Assembly: GCA_928212115.1 (NCBI GenBank)
Contig: CAKMRJ010002223.1
Span: 305,445,719 to 305,509,718 of the forward strand
DNA: 64,000 nt
Direction of reading: 5' to 3'
From: Lactuca virosa
Lineage: Eukaryota > Streptophyta > Magnoliopsida > Asterales > Asteraceae
Shown here: positions 47,714-59,272 of the stretch, one piece after another
Layout: each line of letters begins with the position of its first letter
Numbering within the stretch: the first letter of the stretch is position 1
Program-made: the position numbers and the translations under genes
Notes under the pieces: generated by a model
What the model was told of the DNA's origin: nothing
Database searches by the model: none
The model's input: the letters and a program-made list of their open reading frames with translations, nothing else

Positions 47714-49625
47714 TGGAAGGAGCAGAAAATCCAGATGGTGATGGACTCATCTGAAGATTCAACGTAGGGAGGCACGGAGTCCAGCTCACGACTCCATGAA
47801 AAAGAAGTGCTTCTCGGGAGGCAACCCGAGTTTGGTTTGCATTTTCTTTTATTTTCTTTTTAGGGTTTATTATGTTACTCTTCTTTCCTTTTCGTGGGTG
47901 AATTTCGGATTGCTAAAGGAGTCTCGGGAAGGAACGTTGAGTCAAGAGCGTATACGTCTAAACAAGTGTCGTTTAGTGTCTAAAGTCGAGAGTCGAGACC
48001 CACAATTGGAAATAAGTGTGGGGTGAGTCGAGAGAAAGGATAGAGTTAGAAGAGTCGTCAAATAATGCATTTAGAAGGGTCTTAATTCATTAAGACATTG
48101 GTTGAAGTTCATTCATTTACAAAAAAAAAAAAAAAGATGGGTTGTTCCAGTTTCTGTTTGCCCAGTTCTCATGTCGTGAGGCCTTATTTCTCACGTCGTG
48201 AGCTGGGTTACGAAGAAATTTAGAATTCAGATTTAGCGACCTCACATCGTGGACACTATGACTCATGTCGTGAGTTGAAAATTGTCACGAAATGCAGATT
48301 TCTCATTCACCATTTTCTACACACTTCACTACCATTCTCTTTGGAGCTATTTTGAAGACAATTATGGCTCGTTTCCTTCGATGTACAATGTGGCGTATGC
48401 TTTGCCACATTATTATTTACACCTTGGAGATTTGCACCACTTTTATTGAAGGTTGAAGTTTCAATTCCGTATTTTGTTGGCACTTTATATATTTCGCGAG
48501 TTCAAGGTCCAAGTTCCGACTTAGAAGAAGTCCATATTCGAGATGCACATTTCATCCACACATTTGGAGCTCGATCACGCCACTGCTATCACAGGGGAGT
48601 CTGTTCCTTTTTCTCCCTTTTATTGTTTTTAATTTAGTTTACGCATACAATGAGGGCATTGTATGTAATAAGTGTGGGGTAGGAGGTCGAAAAAGTAATT
48701 GCTTAGGTTGAAAAAAGTAAATTGCTAGAAATTAGTAAATTTAAAAATTTTAGAAATAGATTTGAAATAATAATCTAAATCAAATTTTCTAGTAATAATG
48801 ATAATTTAAACTTAAGTTGCTAGCGTTGTGTGGGATGATCCGATGAGAGCTCAAATGTTTAGTTGAGCCGATATACGTTATAGTGCATTTGTGGCCTCCT
48901 TTATTCTAGTGAAATCATGGGACAAAAACACAACCTCGCTTAGTTTAAGGGATGCAATATGTTTAGCAGCATGTACTTGAAATGTATCCAGGAAAACTAA
49001 TGCCTTAACCAATAAGGGTTGAAGTTAAGCGCCCCTGCTTAAGCATGTAGGGTTTTGAGTGAAAGAAAAAAGTGAGTACATGTAAAAAAAACGAGAGAGA
49101 GAAATTACCAAAAAGTGAAAAGTTGAAGAATTTTTGGAGCTATAGAAGTATCAAAGTTTGAAGATCAAAGATCAAAAATTCTGAAGAAAAATCAAAAGTT
49201 GAAGATACCAAAAATCACACAAAGAGGTGATGAATTCAAAGTACAAATTGAAGATCAAATGTCAAAGAAAGAAGAATTCAAGAGCTCCATTGTGGTATCT
49301 TAAAGTTGTAATTCTCTAGTTTATGTATGCTTGGGTAGCTTTACAAAAATACCTTGAGGTTAGGAAGATTTATACGGATGGATTCGGAGGGATGCATAAA
49401 ATGAGCATTGTTCAAAAGAAGTGGGCGCGTGTTTATGAGGATTGTGAGTATTTAGAATTGAGGGGGGTTACTTTAAAACATTTTAGACACAAATGCACGC
49501 GTTGAGGTCTTGGCATAATGGCTGAAGTTTAGTTGGATCGTTCTATGTGATGTTGGTGATAAAGGTTTAATTTATAAATAATCAGATTTGCTTGAGGGCA
49601 AGCAAAACATAAGTGTGGGGTATTT
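47714..49625 (+). other. Gypsy-B 3' non-coding region with repeated PPT-like motifs
   Basis: No gene is recognised. A hairpin-like CTCGGGAGGCAACCCGAG lies near 47812, a feature often seen in this part of Athila/Tat elements. Three copies of AAGTGTGGGGT lie at 48014, 48670 and 49611; only the last adjoins the LTR and is the probable polypurine tract. Variants of the CTCACGACGTGAG palindrome occur near 48171, 48199, 48240 and 48261. Confidence 0.7.
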
Positions 49626-50962
49626 TGATATTGCCATATTTATACGTATTTTTAGGCAATATTTATTTACATTTTTATTAATATCTTGGTTATTTGCATA
49701 GAGTTATGCTACTTATAAGGTTAAAATTGTTATTTGCAGCCAAAGTGAAGCATTCTCGAAGAAAGGGACCAAAATGGACAAAGCATGGAACTTTGGAGGC
49801 TTGAAGGAAAGAAGAATAAAAAAAACTCAGAAAAACACGTACTCACGACGTGAGTAATTGAAGACTCACGACGTGAGTGGAGTATTCTAGAAGATATGCA
49901 TCGGATGAAAGAAGAGTCCTTGTCGAATACGTTAATCTCGCACTCACGATGTGAGGCTTATTGGCTCACGACGTGAGATGGGAAAAATCGGAAATTATAT
50001 AAGCCCTTGTCCATTACGACTTGAAAAACTTTTGGCTGATTGAAGAAGTTCCGGGAGGCGATTTTGAGAGAAGTAGAAGGCCTGGAAGAGAGTTTCAACA
50101 CCAAAGGAGTAGAGAAGATCATCAATGTCTTTAGATTTGGTACTTTTCATTATGTTTGTGAATATGACTTTTGTTGAATTGATTGCTAGGATGTCCAGCT
50201 ATATCTAGCTACTTCTGTTAGCTAGATGAAGTTGGAATTCATGGTGTAATAACTTTATCTTTGACTTACTAGTTGGTTATGACTTGTGTTGATTGATTTT
50301 TACCTAGCATGTTTGATTTAGTATTTGATTGCTTTTAATTCTTGTTCTGTGTAGTTAGTGACTATTAATCTGCATGAATTAGAATACCTGGTAACATTAA
50401 ATTATTAGAGCTAGGATCAACCAAATCTTAGTTAAGCAATTAAGTATTGAATTAGGCTGTGCTAGAGAACTCATATTATGATCATAAGTGTGTTTTGCAA
50501 ATTAATCTTACATAGCTCCAATCCGTTAAATAATAAATTATGTGTTAACTAATGTGTGAATATACATTGATTTACATGAATTGATTAAATGTTAGTAAAT
50601 TTGGAATTGAATTGCTAATACTTTATTAATTGGTAACCAACAGTAGTTGTCAAAGTTAATTTATGAACTCTTGAGGGAAAGCGGATTCGAACTAACAGAA
50701 GTGTTTGTTAATTAATTGAATTTAAGTTAGGAATTAAGTTTCTCTGATCGTTCAAAATCAGATAAAACCCCCGTCTTTGCTAGAAAATTTGGTTAATTTA
50801 GTAGTAAATATATTAATTAGAAAATACCGTTCCCAGTGATCGACACCCGACTTACCCGACTATTCTATAATTTTGACTAGGTACACTGCCTAGGTGCAAT
50901 TAGTTAGTTAAGGTAGTTAGGTTATAAATATTAAAATTAGGTGTAGCTATTTGCACGCATCA
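49626..50962 (+). repeat. Gypsy-B 3' LTR
   Basis: 1,337 bp, ending CACGCATCA. A block of about 10 bases present in the 5' LTR near 44000 (GTAATTTAGTGAACATT) is missing here. It is followed by the target duplication CAAGG. It has four copies of the CTCACGACGTGAG-type palindrome (about 49846-49980). Confidence 0.9.
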
Positions 50963-51461
50963 CAAGGCTTTGAGAATATTTTGAAGGAGCGCTACCGTGA
51001 CCGGATTAGGGACAGACGTTGTATCGGTAATTACCGACGGATTTCTGACGAACCTGTCCAACTTTCGACATTTCGAGCATCATACGTCGTTTTTTCCGCT
51101 TTGTTTTTCTCACACATATATTATACATCAATTACTATATATTTACAAAATTATAGCTAATATACATATACGAACATCCGTGCACAGTATCAGATCCCCG
51201 CTAAAAATCTTATGCTTTAACATCTAATACATATTAATACATGGGATCCCGATGGTGTATACGGTTATATGTACTAAATTTACTATAATTTGTTCAATGT
51301 GTATTAATTGGATTTTAACAAATGTGTAACAAAATATATAGCGATAAAAACCATGTTTGGTCCCCGAAAACATGAAAATTAGAATTGAAACGACGGTCGC
51401 GAAGGTGTACATGGGTGTGCGTATGTGTATCTTAGCTATAATATATACAATATGTAGTTAT
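50963..51461 (+). repeat. Array tail: end of unit-5 exon 4, palindrome arm and spacer
   Basis: 50968 to about 51060 continues exon 4 of unit 5 (FENILKERYRDR). One palindrome arm (to about 51150) and the spacer follow, up to TTATTGAT at about 51464. There the second arm would begin, but a Copia LTR starts instead. Confidence 0.75.
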
Positions 51462-51622
51462 TGATATATATTATTAGCCCGATTGTTTATGGGCTCTTTT
51501 GTCTTTAGCCCATTAGGGTTTCTGTCTAGCTAGTATTTATATCTGCTTTATTCTTTGTAGTCTTTATGCTTTTCTTTGAGAACCCTTGTAATTTCTCTTG
51601 ATCATAATCATATGACAATGTT
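51462..51622 (+). repeat. Copia-3 5' LTR (boundaries approximate)
   Basis: The homologue at 22558-22716 covers the same interval. The start TGATATATATTATTAGCCC is uncertain by a few bases because it merges with array sequence. The end is set by the priming site at 51627. A 36-bp piece of it (AGAACCCTTGTAATTTCTCT and onward) is repeated at 51658-51693 behind the priming site. Confidence 0.6.
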
Positions 51623-51626
51623 ATTA

Positions 51627-51643
51627 TGGTATCATAGCAGAGG
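51627..51643 (+). other. Copia-3 primer-binding site (variant)
   Basis: TGGTATCATAGCAGAGG resembles the usual tRNA-Met complement TGGTATCAGAGC, with one substitution (T for G). Confidence 0.6.
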
Positions 51644-51768
51644 TTTGATACGTTGTTAGAACCCTTGTAATTTCTCTTTATCATAATCATATGCTTTTCT
51701 AGGGTTACTGTTGCATGCCGTACTCGTTTGTTGTCGCTGCTATTCGTTGTTGATGTTTTGATTCGTTG

Positions 51769-53741
51769 TGTAACACCCGATTCCTGGTACGATTTTATTT
51801 AAGTATTTTCTTAAATTTTTGCCATGAACTCGGCGAGTCTGCGTCCCGACTCGCCGAGTAGCAGCGAGGTGGACACGGGATTTAAGCTGGGAACTCGGCG
51901 AGTAGACATATGGACTCGGCGAGTCCACCTGTCTGGATGAAACTCTATTTTCAGACTTTTGCACCCTATTTTACCCATTCTAAAACACCCATTTCGTCCA
52001 ATTTTCCTCCCAGAGAGCAGTAGAGAACAACCCTAGCTCCTTTAGTGTTCTTGAGTGATTTTGATCTTCCAAAGAAGGTTTGGAGCTTAGAAGAAGAATG
52101 AGGAAGTTGGAGTGTTCCAGAAGTGAAGGTAGACCCCGAAATCTACTCTGGGGAAGGCATCAAATCAGGTAATAAAACCCTCACTTTGCTCATTAGCTCT
52201 TAGGTTCCTTTTTGTCCCCAATGGTTGATCTTCAAGCCTTAAAACCCCCAGATTTCGTGTGTATATGTGATAACCAGACCCTAGGAACTGAGACCCATGA
52301 GTTGGATCAGTTGCATGTCTCAGATTTGGCCAGATTGGGTGAAGAGTCGAAGGGAACTCGGCGAGTGCCAAAGTGCACTCGGCGAGTTCCATGAAGATGG
52401 CCTTAGACTCGACGAGTTGGATGAACAACTCAGCGAGTCCTATGAAGATTGCCTGGTACTCGGCGAGTCGTTCTTCAAACTCGGCGAGTCCCTTGAATAT
52501 AGCCTTGAACTCGGCGAGTTGTTCTTCAAACTCGGCGAGCATATGAACTGTCACTAGGATAAGAAGGGTTTAAGTGTAGGAGGTCCAACCCTTCGTAGTC
52601 GCACGTGGAATTAGCAATTTAACGTGTAGCTATAGTCCCAGAATCTCCAAATCTCCAAGTTGATGTTCTGATGGAAGATTGGAGCGAATTGTGAGATCTG
52701 TTCATCGGACTCGGCGAGTCCCCCCTTGGACTCGGCGAGTCCAGTCGCGGGTTTGTTAGTTGTCCCCGTTTAGCGAGTCAGGCTGACTCGGTGAGTGGGA
52801 ACAGGGACCCGATGAGTCAGAGTCGGGCTAGACGTAGAAGGACTCGGCGAGTCGCTATATGGACTCGGCGAGTCCAGTCAATCAGAGAGTTGACTTTGAC
52901 CAAGAAGTTGACTTTGACCAGTCATTTGACCTAAGGGGTATTTATGAGTACCTAATCCATGATTACAGATTTATAGCCGGAGGGTTACCGGTGCGGCAGC
53001 CAGGCGTAGGTTGAGCGGGTTTTCAGCAGCTACCCTCGAGGTGAGTTACCTTCCAGTAGCGGTAGGTCTACGGCCACAATGCCGGCCCACCAGTAGGAGT
53101 TGTATGTTGGATGATTGTCTTTGTGATATCATCTAGGTTTGCTACTACCTGATATGTTATGTGCTAGTATGATATGATGTTATATGCTAGTAGCAGTAGG
53201 GGAGATAGTCCCCAGGGTTTCCAGTCGATAGGGCCGAAAGGGGTAGTCATACCCAGTCATGTTAGACAGATTATGGTTATGTGATATATGTTATGTGGTA
53301 GTAGTAGAGGGGTGAAATAGTCCCCAGTATCCGGTCGAAAGGACCGAAGGGGAGGCCAGCACCCAGATATGTTGGGCAGTATCCGGTCGAAAGGACCAAA
53401 GGGGTAGGTCGGGCACCCAGATATGCCTGACAGTATCTGTATGTTATGTGATTGTATGGTATGTGGTACGATGGGGGAACTCACTAAGCTTCGTGCTTAC
53501 AGTTTACAGTTTTGTTTCAGGTACCTCTTCAGCTAGGGGAAAGGAGCCGGCGCGGTAGCGGCATATCACACACACTCTTGTTTCCGCACTATGGATTTTC
53601 TGGGATGTACTCTGAATATTTTACTATGATGTTACCGGTTTTCAGACATGAATTAATATTATGAATGTTTTGTAACGATGTTTTTATGTATTAACCTAAT
53701 TTAAAAATGAAATTTTTAGCTGGTATTTTTGGGATGTTACA
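51769..53741 (+). repeat. Gypsy-C 5' LTR
   Basis: Begins TGTAACACCCGATTCC and ends GGGATGTTACA. It carries about seventeen copies of the palindrome ACTCGGCGAGT or one-base variants (for example 51831, 51851, 51891, 52355, 52709, 52861). The two blocks GGTCGAAAGGACC with flanks (about 53333 and 53385) resemble the minisatellite in the Gypsy-A LTR. No gene is present. Confidence 0.95.
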
Positions 53742-53743
53742 AG

Positions 53744-53759
53744 TTGGTATCAGAGCCCT
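53744..53759 (+). other. Gypsy-C primer-binding site
   Basis: TTGGTATCAGAGCCCT starts two bases after the LTR end. It is complementary to initiator tRNA-Met. Confidence 0.85.
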
Positions 53760-54656
53760 GGTTTGAGGGATTCGGACACACCTTCGGGGGTGTCTGGACT
53801 CAAATCGAGGGGATTAAAAGATTTTTTTTTATAAAGAAATGATTTTTCTAAAGACTAAGTAAAAGAGTTTCGAGAAAGAAAGAACAAGGTGTGTGATGTG
53901 CGCGACCGGCCGAGCTCAAGTAAGTTTTCCCCAAAGTACCCATACAAGTTATTGTTATGATTATCAGTTCCAGTTTCAGTAGAACAGCATGCTAGAATAG
54001 GACTAAGGATCTAGGAATGATGCCTTATGTGCCTGCTTTATGTGTTCCAGCTTTATGAGAATTGCATGCTAGTACAGATCAGTCAGTATGATAGCCAGAA
54101 TAGTATATACTTGATTATGTGTACTCAATGCACGAATGCTGCTTGCTATGTGCTTTTAGGAGTTCTAGTTGTCTCTCACTAACTAGTAAACGAATATGTT
54201 ACGTTACATATTGCAAGGACTAAATAATTTCAGAAGGTTGGGTCTAGCCCTGCTTCGCAGCTCTTGTCTGAGTCCAACCGTTGTAGGGTAGGACCTCTCA
54301 TTCGAAGAATTATCTAGTCTGAGTAATATGTAATAGTATTCGCGAGCTAGTTAGGGAAAGAAAGCAGGGACTTCTTGTGCAGCTGATGGCAGAGAGTGGG
54401 TGGCGATTACTTAGGGCAAGCCTAGGGCGAGAGTAGCACGAGAACCGCAGTATTAGTAGAAAGGACTTGGTTGAGTTGAGGCAATTCTTGAGGAAAGTAC
54501 GGATAGACGTGGAAGGTAGTATGGGCCCGTACTACTGAAAGCGGAGGATCCGTACTCGATTCAAAAAGGGCCGAGACGAGACCGGGGACTTGTGATATGT
54601 ATGTGAGCCTCGTTAGTGGAATATAGTTTGATGGTGGTTATGCTATGTTTTGCAGT
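53760..54656 (+). other. Gypsy-C untranslated leader
   Basis: About 900 bases without a convincing ORF. The motif around 54509-54536 (GTATGGGCCCGTACTACTGA) is conserved in reverse orientation in Gypsy-A near 3925-3951. The leader ends TATGTTTTGCAG|T before the ATG, which resembles a 3' splice site, so it may be spliced. Confidence 0.55.
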
Positions 54657-55850
54657 ATGGTGACCACACGACAGGGAGCGGGAGGCTCAGGATTGGGTTC
54701 GGGTTCAGGGTCCGAACCAGTTGATGAGGGTCTACGCGAGTTCATCGCGTCAGAGATTACCAGGGGCATCCTTGAGTCGACTCCCATCATCTTCGGGTCG
54801 ATCAAGGAGGGTATTGTAGAGTTGATGGAGGATCGTCTCAGGGCGTTCAGGAGTGATATGGCGGCTAGCCAGTCAGGACCACACACACTGTCCTTTAAGG
54901 ACTTCAGGGGCAGTGGTGCATCAGATTTCCATGGGGCGAAGGACCCCATTGCTGCCAGACGATGGATTGCAGACCTTGAGTCTGCACAGCTGATCAGCTT
55001 CTGCCCCGAGGGGTCGAAGGTACGATTTGCAGCAGGGTGTCTACGTGACAGAGCTAGAGATTGGTGGGAGTCGGTTTGTGACTCTTTGGGAGCCGCGGCC
55101 ATTGAGGCTATGACATGGCCGGACTTTGTGACACGATTCAGGACGGAGTTCGCGCCTGCGGTGGAGCTCCAGCAGTTGGCACGGGAGTTCTTGGATATGA
55201 GGCAGACGACAGAGACAGTGGCGGAGATCACCGCCAAGTTCCGGGAGAGGGCGTTACTGGTACCTCAGTACGCGGGTGATGAGGACATGAGGAGGACCCG
55301 CTACCACGACATGCTCCGAGCCGACATCCGGGAGCATGTCAGTTTTTCAGCTTGCCCTACCCTGGAGTCCATGATTGCCAGGGCAAGGGAGAGGGAGATT
55401 GATCTGGGTCACATTCTGAAGAGAAAGGCTGAGGAGGGACAGATGACTGGGGCTTCGGGGAAGAAGCCCAAGGGATCAGATCCGGGCCCAAGAGGCCCAC
55501 CGAGTCGTAGCCGCTGCAGGAAATGCGGCAAGTCGCATGAGGGACCATGCAGGTTAGGATCGTCAGGCTGCTACAAGTGCGGCAAGACGGGGCACTTTAG
55601 CAGGGATTGTACTGCTCCTACTCCGGTATTTCAGACGTCCGAGTTGCTGTGTTTCCACTGCAACCAGAGGGGCCACAAGAGGGCCAATTGCCCTCAGTTG
55701 ACAGCAGCAGCGCCAGTACAGGGGCGCCAGCTCCAGCGACCCTGCGGATTACGGATGGCCGGCAGGGCAAGGCAGAGGCTCCGGTGGTGAGGAGCCGGGC
55801 ATTTCAGCTGACAGCCGAGGAGGCACGCGCTGCACCCGATGTGGTGACGG
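54657..55850 (+). CDS. Gypsy-C gag (capsid-nucleocapsid), one frame change near the end
   Basis: Start ATG at 54657 (MVTTRQGAGGSGLGSGSGSE); an in-frame ATG at 54645 is less likely because the acceptor-like TTTTGCAG lies between them. The Retrotrans_gag domain spans roughly residues 70-210 (DPIAARRWIADLESAQLISF, RDRARDWWESV, WPDFVTRFRTEF, FLDMRQTTETVAEITAKF). Three zinc fingers follow (CRKCGKSHEGPC at 55512, CYKCGKTGHFSRDC near 55569, CFHCNQRGHKRANC near 55650). A one-base frame change near 55720 precedes the linker ending in AAPDVVTG at the intron donor (55850). The product packages element RNA in particles. Confidence 0.85.
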
Positions 55851-55924
55851 GTATGATTCTTTCCCTCTGACCTATTTATATGAGATTTATGATATTGATA
55901 TGTGCTCTGTGTATATACGTTTAG
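55851..55924 (+). other. Apparent 74-bp spliceosomal intron between gag and protease
   Basis: The interval starts GTATGATTC and ends ATACGTTTAG. It is about 32% GC by hand count in a flank close to 60% GC, and contains an in-frame TGA (55868-55870). Joining the flanks in phase 1 gives the continuous, family-typical transition from VVTG to SFHVN and then the protease motif DSGATRSF. A CTGAC branch-point-like motif lies near 55866. These are the marks of a plant intron. The alternative is a fortuitous insertion with GT..AG ends. Confidence 0.7.
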
Positions 55925-58900
55925 GATCGTTCCATGTGAACGGTATTCCAGTCCAGGTGTTGTTTGATTCGGGGGCTACCCGATCCTTTGTTTCTCTTGC
56001 ACTTAGCAAGAAGTTTCCTGAGTCCTCGGGCATGTTGGATTGCCTTTAGAGGTCGAGATTGCGGACGACCGGTCGGTGCGAGCATCAGAGGTCTTCCGAG
56101 ATTGTGTATTGAGGTTGTTCGAAGAGCGGTATTTGGTTGACCTAGTTCCCATTCCATTGCGGGGAAACAAGGTCATTATTGGTATGGATTGGCTGAGTCC
56201 CAATGGGGCAGTGATAGATTGCGCGCAGCAGTTAGTACGAGTCAGAGCCCCAAGTGGGGGAGAGTTAGTAATTCAGGGTGAGAGATCACAGCGAGGGCCA
56301 GCCTTCTGTTCGGCAGCGAGGGCAAGGCGTTACCTTCAGCAGGGTTGCGCAGGATATGTCGCATATGTCATGGACACCCGGGAGGCGGGTAAGGCGACGG
56401 TGGGCGATGTGCCCGTAGTACGAGAGTTCGCGGATGTATTCCCCGAGGAGCTGCCTGGGATACCTCCGGAGCGACAGGTGGAGTTCAGGATCGACCTAGT
56501 CCCTGGTGCGGCTCCGATAGCCAAGGCACCGTATCGGTTGGCTCCTCCTGAGATGCAGGAGTTGTCTACACAGCTTCAGGAGCTGTTAGACAGAGGTTTC
56601 ATTCGACCGAGCAGTTCACCCTGGGGAGCCCCGATTCTGTTTGTGAAGAAGAAGGACGGGTCGCATCGGATGTGTATCGATTATAGGGAGCTGAATAAGG
56701 TAACGGTGAAGAACCGCTACCCACTCCCGAGGATTGACGACCTCTTTGACCAGCTTCAGGGAGCATCTTGGTTCTCCAAGATAGATTTGCGTTCAGGGTA
56801 TCACCAGGTGAGGGTCAGAGAGGAGGATGTGCAGAAGACGGCATTTCGGACACGTTATGGCCACTATGAGTTCGTGGTGATGCCTTTCGGGCTCACCAAT
56901 GCTCCTGCCGCGTTCATGGACCTCATGAACCGCGTGTGTAGACCGATGTTAGACCGGTCGGTGATAGTATTTATTGATGATATCTTGGTTTACTCCAAGA
57001 CGCGAAGCAGCATGAGGAGCATTTGCGAGAGGTTCTAGAGACCTTGAGGAGGGAGAACTTGTATGCCAAGTTCTCCAAGTGTGAGTTCTGGTTGCGCGAG
57101 GTGCAGTTTCTTGGGCACCTTGTCAACCAGAACGGGATTTCGGTGGATCCGGCCAAGGTGGAGGCCGTGATGAGATGGGAGGTTCCGAAATCTCCATCTG
57201 AGATTCGGAGTTTCCTGGGATTGGCTGGCTACTATCGGAGATTCATCCAGGATTTCTCCAAGATAGCATTACCCCTGACCAGGTTAACGAGGAAGGCCGT
57301 GGTCTTTCGTTGGGGGCCTGAGCAGCAGGCAGCATTCGAGACACTGAGACAGAGATTGTGCGAGGCGCCAATCTTAGCCTTGCCAGAGGGCATGGAGGAT
57401 TTTGTTGTATACTGCGATGCGTCCACCTCAGGTTTGGGCGCAGTATTGATGCAGAGAGGGCATGTCATCGCTTACGCGTCGAGGCAGCTGAAGCCTCACG
57501 AGGCGAACTACCCGACGCATGATTTGGAGTTGGGGGCCGTTGTGTTCGCCCTCAAGATTTGGCGTCATTACCTCTATGGGGTTCGCTGTACGATTTACAC
57601 GGACCACAAGAGTTTGAGGTACCTCATGGACCAGCCAAATCTGAATATGAGGCAGCGTCGGTGGCTTGATGTGGTAAAGGATTACGAATGTGAGATCCTC
57701 TACCACCCAGGGAAGGCCAATGTCGTGGCCGATGCGCTTAGCCGCAAGGCAGCACCGATCAGGGATATCTGTTTGAGGATGACGGTGGTGACTCCGCTTC
57801 TGGAGCGGATCCGGGAGGCTCAGCAGGAGGCTATGAAGGAGGAACATCGGAAGAGTGAGCGGATTGTGGGACAGGTTTCCTCCTTCGACCATGACAGCAG
57901 GGGATTATTGACATTACACCGCAGGGTGTGGGTTCCATACCTCGGAGGCGTGCGCCAGGTTCTGATGGAGGAGGCGCACAAATCCCGATTCTCCATTCAT
58001 CCAGGGGCAACGAAGATGTATAGGGATCTTCGTCTGGACTATTGGTGGCCCTGCATGAAGCGGGATGTAGCATGGTACGTTGAGCGGTGCCTGACCTGCA
58101 GGAAGGTCAAGGCCGAACACCAGAGACCGCACGGCAAGATGCAGCCGTTGGATATCCCGCTGTGGAAATGGGAAGACATCACGATGGATTTCATCACCAA
58201 GCTTCCCAGGACCGCGCGGGGAGTGGATTCGATATGGGTCATCGTCGATCGGTTGACCAAGAGCGCCCACTTTATCCCGATTCAGGAGAGCATCTCGGCC
58301 GAGAAATTGGCCGATATCTACATCAGAGAGGTAGTGGCACGGCATGGGGTGCCAGTTTCAGTGATTTCGGATAGGGATGTGCGGTTCACTTCCAGGTTCT
58401 GGAAGAAGTTTCATGACGAGCTGGGTACTCGTCTGCATTTTAGTACAGCCTTCCACCCGCAGACGGATGGCCAGAGCGAGCGGACCATCCAGACTCTGGA
58501 GGACATGCTGCGGGCGTGTGTTTTAGACTTCGGTGGTAGCTGGGATACCTATCTTCCTTTAGCCGAGTTTTCATACAATAACAGCTATCACGCGAGTATT
58601 GACTGTCCTCCCTTCGAGATGTTGTACGGGAGGAAGTGCAGGACCCCGATATGTTGGGGCGAGGTTGGACAGAGAGTCATGGGGAGCACCGAAGTAGTGC
58701 TCAAGACGACAGAGAAGATTCAGCAGGTCCGGAGCAGGCTTCAGACTGCTCAGAGTCGGCAGAAGAGTTATGCCGATAGGCGCCGATCAGACTTGGAGTT
58801 CCAGGTTGGGGATATGGTTCTCCTGAAAGTGTCGCCTTGGAAGGGCGTCATCCGATTCAGGAAGAGGGGCAAGTTGGGTCCCAGGTATATTGGACCGTTT

Positions 58901-59260
58901 AGGGTTGCAGCCCGAGTGGGCAAGGTGGCATACCGGCTGGATCTGCCAGCCGAACTCAGTCAGATCCACAGCACTTTCCACGTCTCCCAGCTGCGGAAGT
59001 GCCTGGTGGACGACTCAGCGGTGGTACCTTTGGAGGACATCCAGGTTGATGACAGCCTGAATTATATCGAGCGGCCTGTGGCTATCCTAGACCGGAAGTC
59101 GAAGGAACTGAGGAACAAGAGGGTGGAGCTGGTGAAGGTGCAATGGCAGCACCAGAAGGGCTCGGAATGGACTTGGGAGCCCGCGGATGAGATGGTGGAG
59201 CATTATCTGGAGCTGTTCCGCCGAGGGAGCAGCAGACTTCGAGGACGAAGTCTAAAATAA
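55925..59260 (+). CDS. Gypsy-C pol: protease, RT, RNase H, integrase, chromodomain
   Basis: Protease DSGATRSFVS (Asp 55966). Reverse transcriptase from about 56490: FVKKKDGSHRMCIDYRELNK, then FSKIDLRSGYHQVRV, MPFGLTNAPAAFM and catalytic FIDD at 56970-56981. RNase H: YCDAS (Asp 57416), DHKSLRYLMDQ, ADALSRK. Integrase: HHCC region (HPGATKMYRDLRLDYWWP near 58000, CLTCRKVK) and catalytic Asp 58187, Asp 58370, Glu 58478 (DGQSERTIQ). The chromodomain is at 59060-59218 (YIERPVAILDRK to WEPADEMVEHYLELF). One-base frame changes lie near 56035 and 57001. The remaining 745 codons (57023-59260) are uninterrupted. The polymerase and integrase residues are all present. Chromodomains of this class guide insertion to heterochromatin. 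Confidence 0.9.
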
Positions 59261-59272
59261 GTGGGGGAGATT
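59259..59272 (+). other. Gypsy-C polypurine tract
   Basis: AAGTGGGGGAGATT directly before the LTR start TGTAACACCC, partly overlapping the stop of pol. Confidence 0.9.

Larger units (their letters stand above)
43231..50962 (+). mobile_element. Gypsy-B: gag-protease-only LTR retrotransposon (7.7 kb)
   Basis: LTRs of 1,346 bp (43231-44576) and 1,337 bp (49626-50962) flank an internal region, with target duplication CAAGG (43226-43230 and 50963-50967). The priming site matches plant tRNA-Asp, as in Athila/Tat-type Gypsy elements. The internal part encodes gag and an aspartic protease. I find no reverse transcriptase, RNase H or integrase. About 1.9 kb of non-coding sequence follows. This fits the described TR-GAG type of non-autonomous element, which depends on polymerase from elsewhere. 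Confidence 0.9.
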
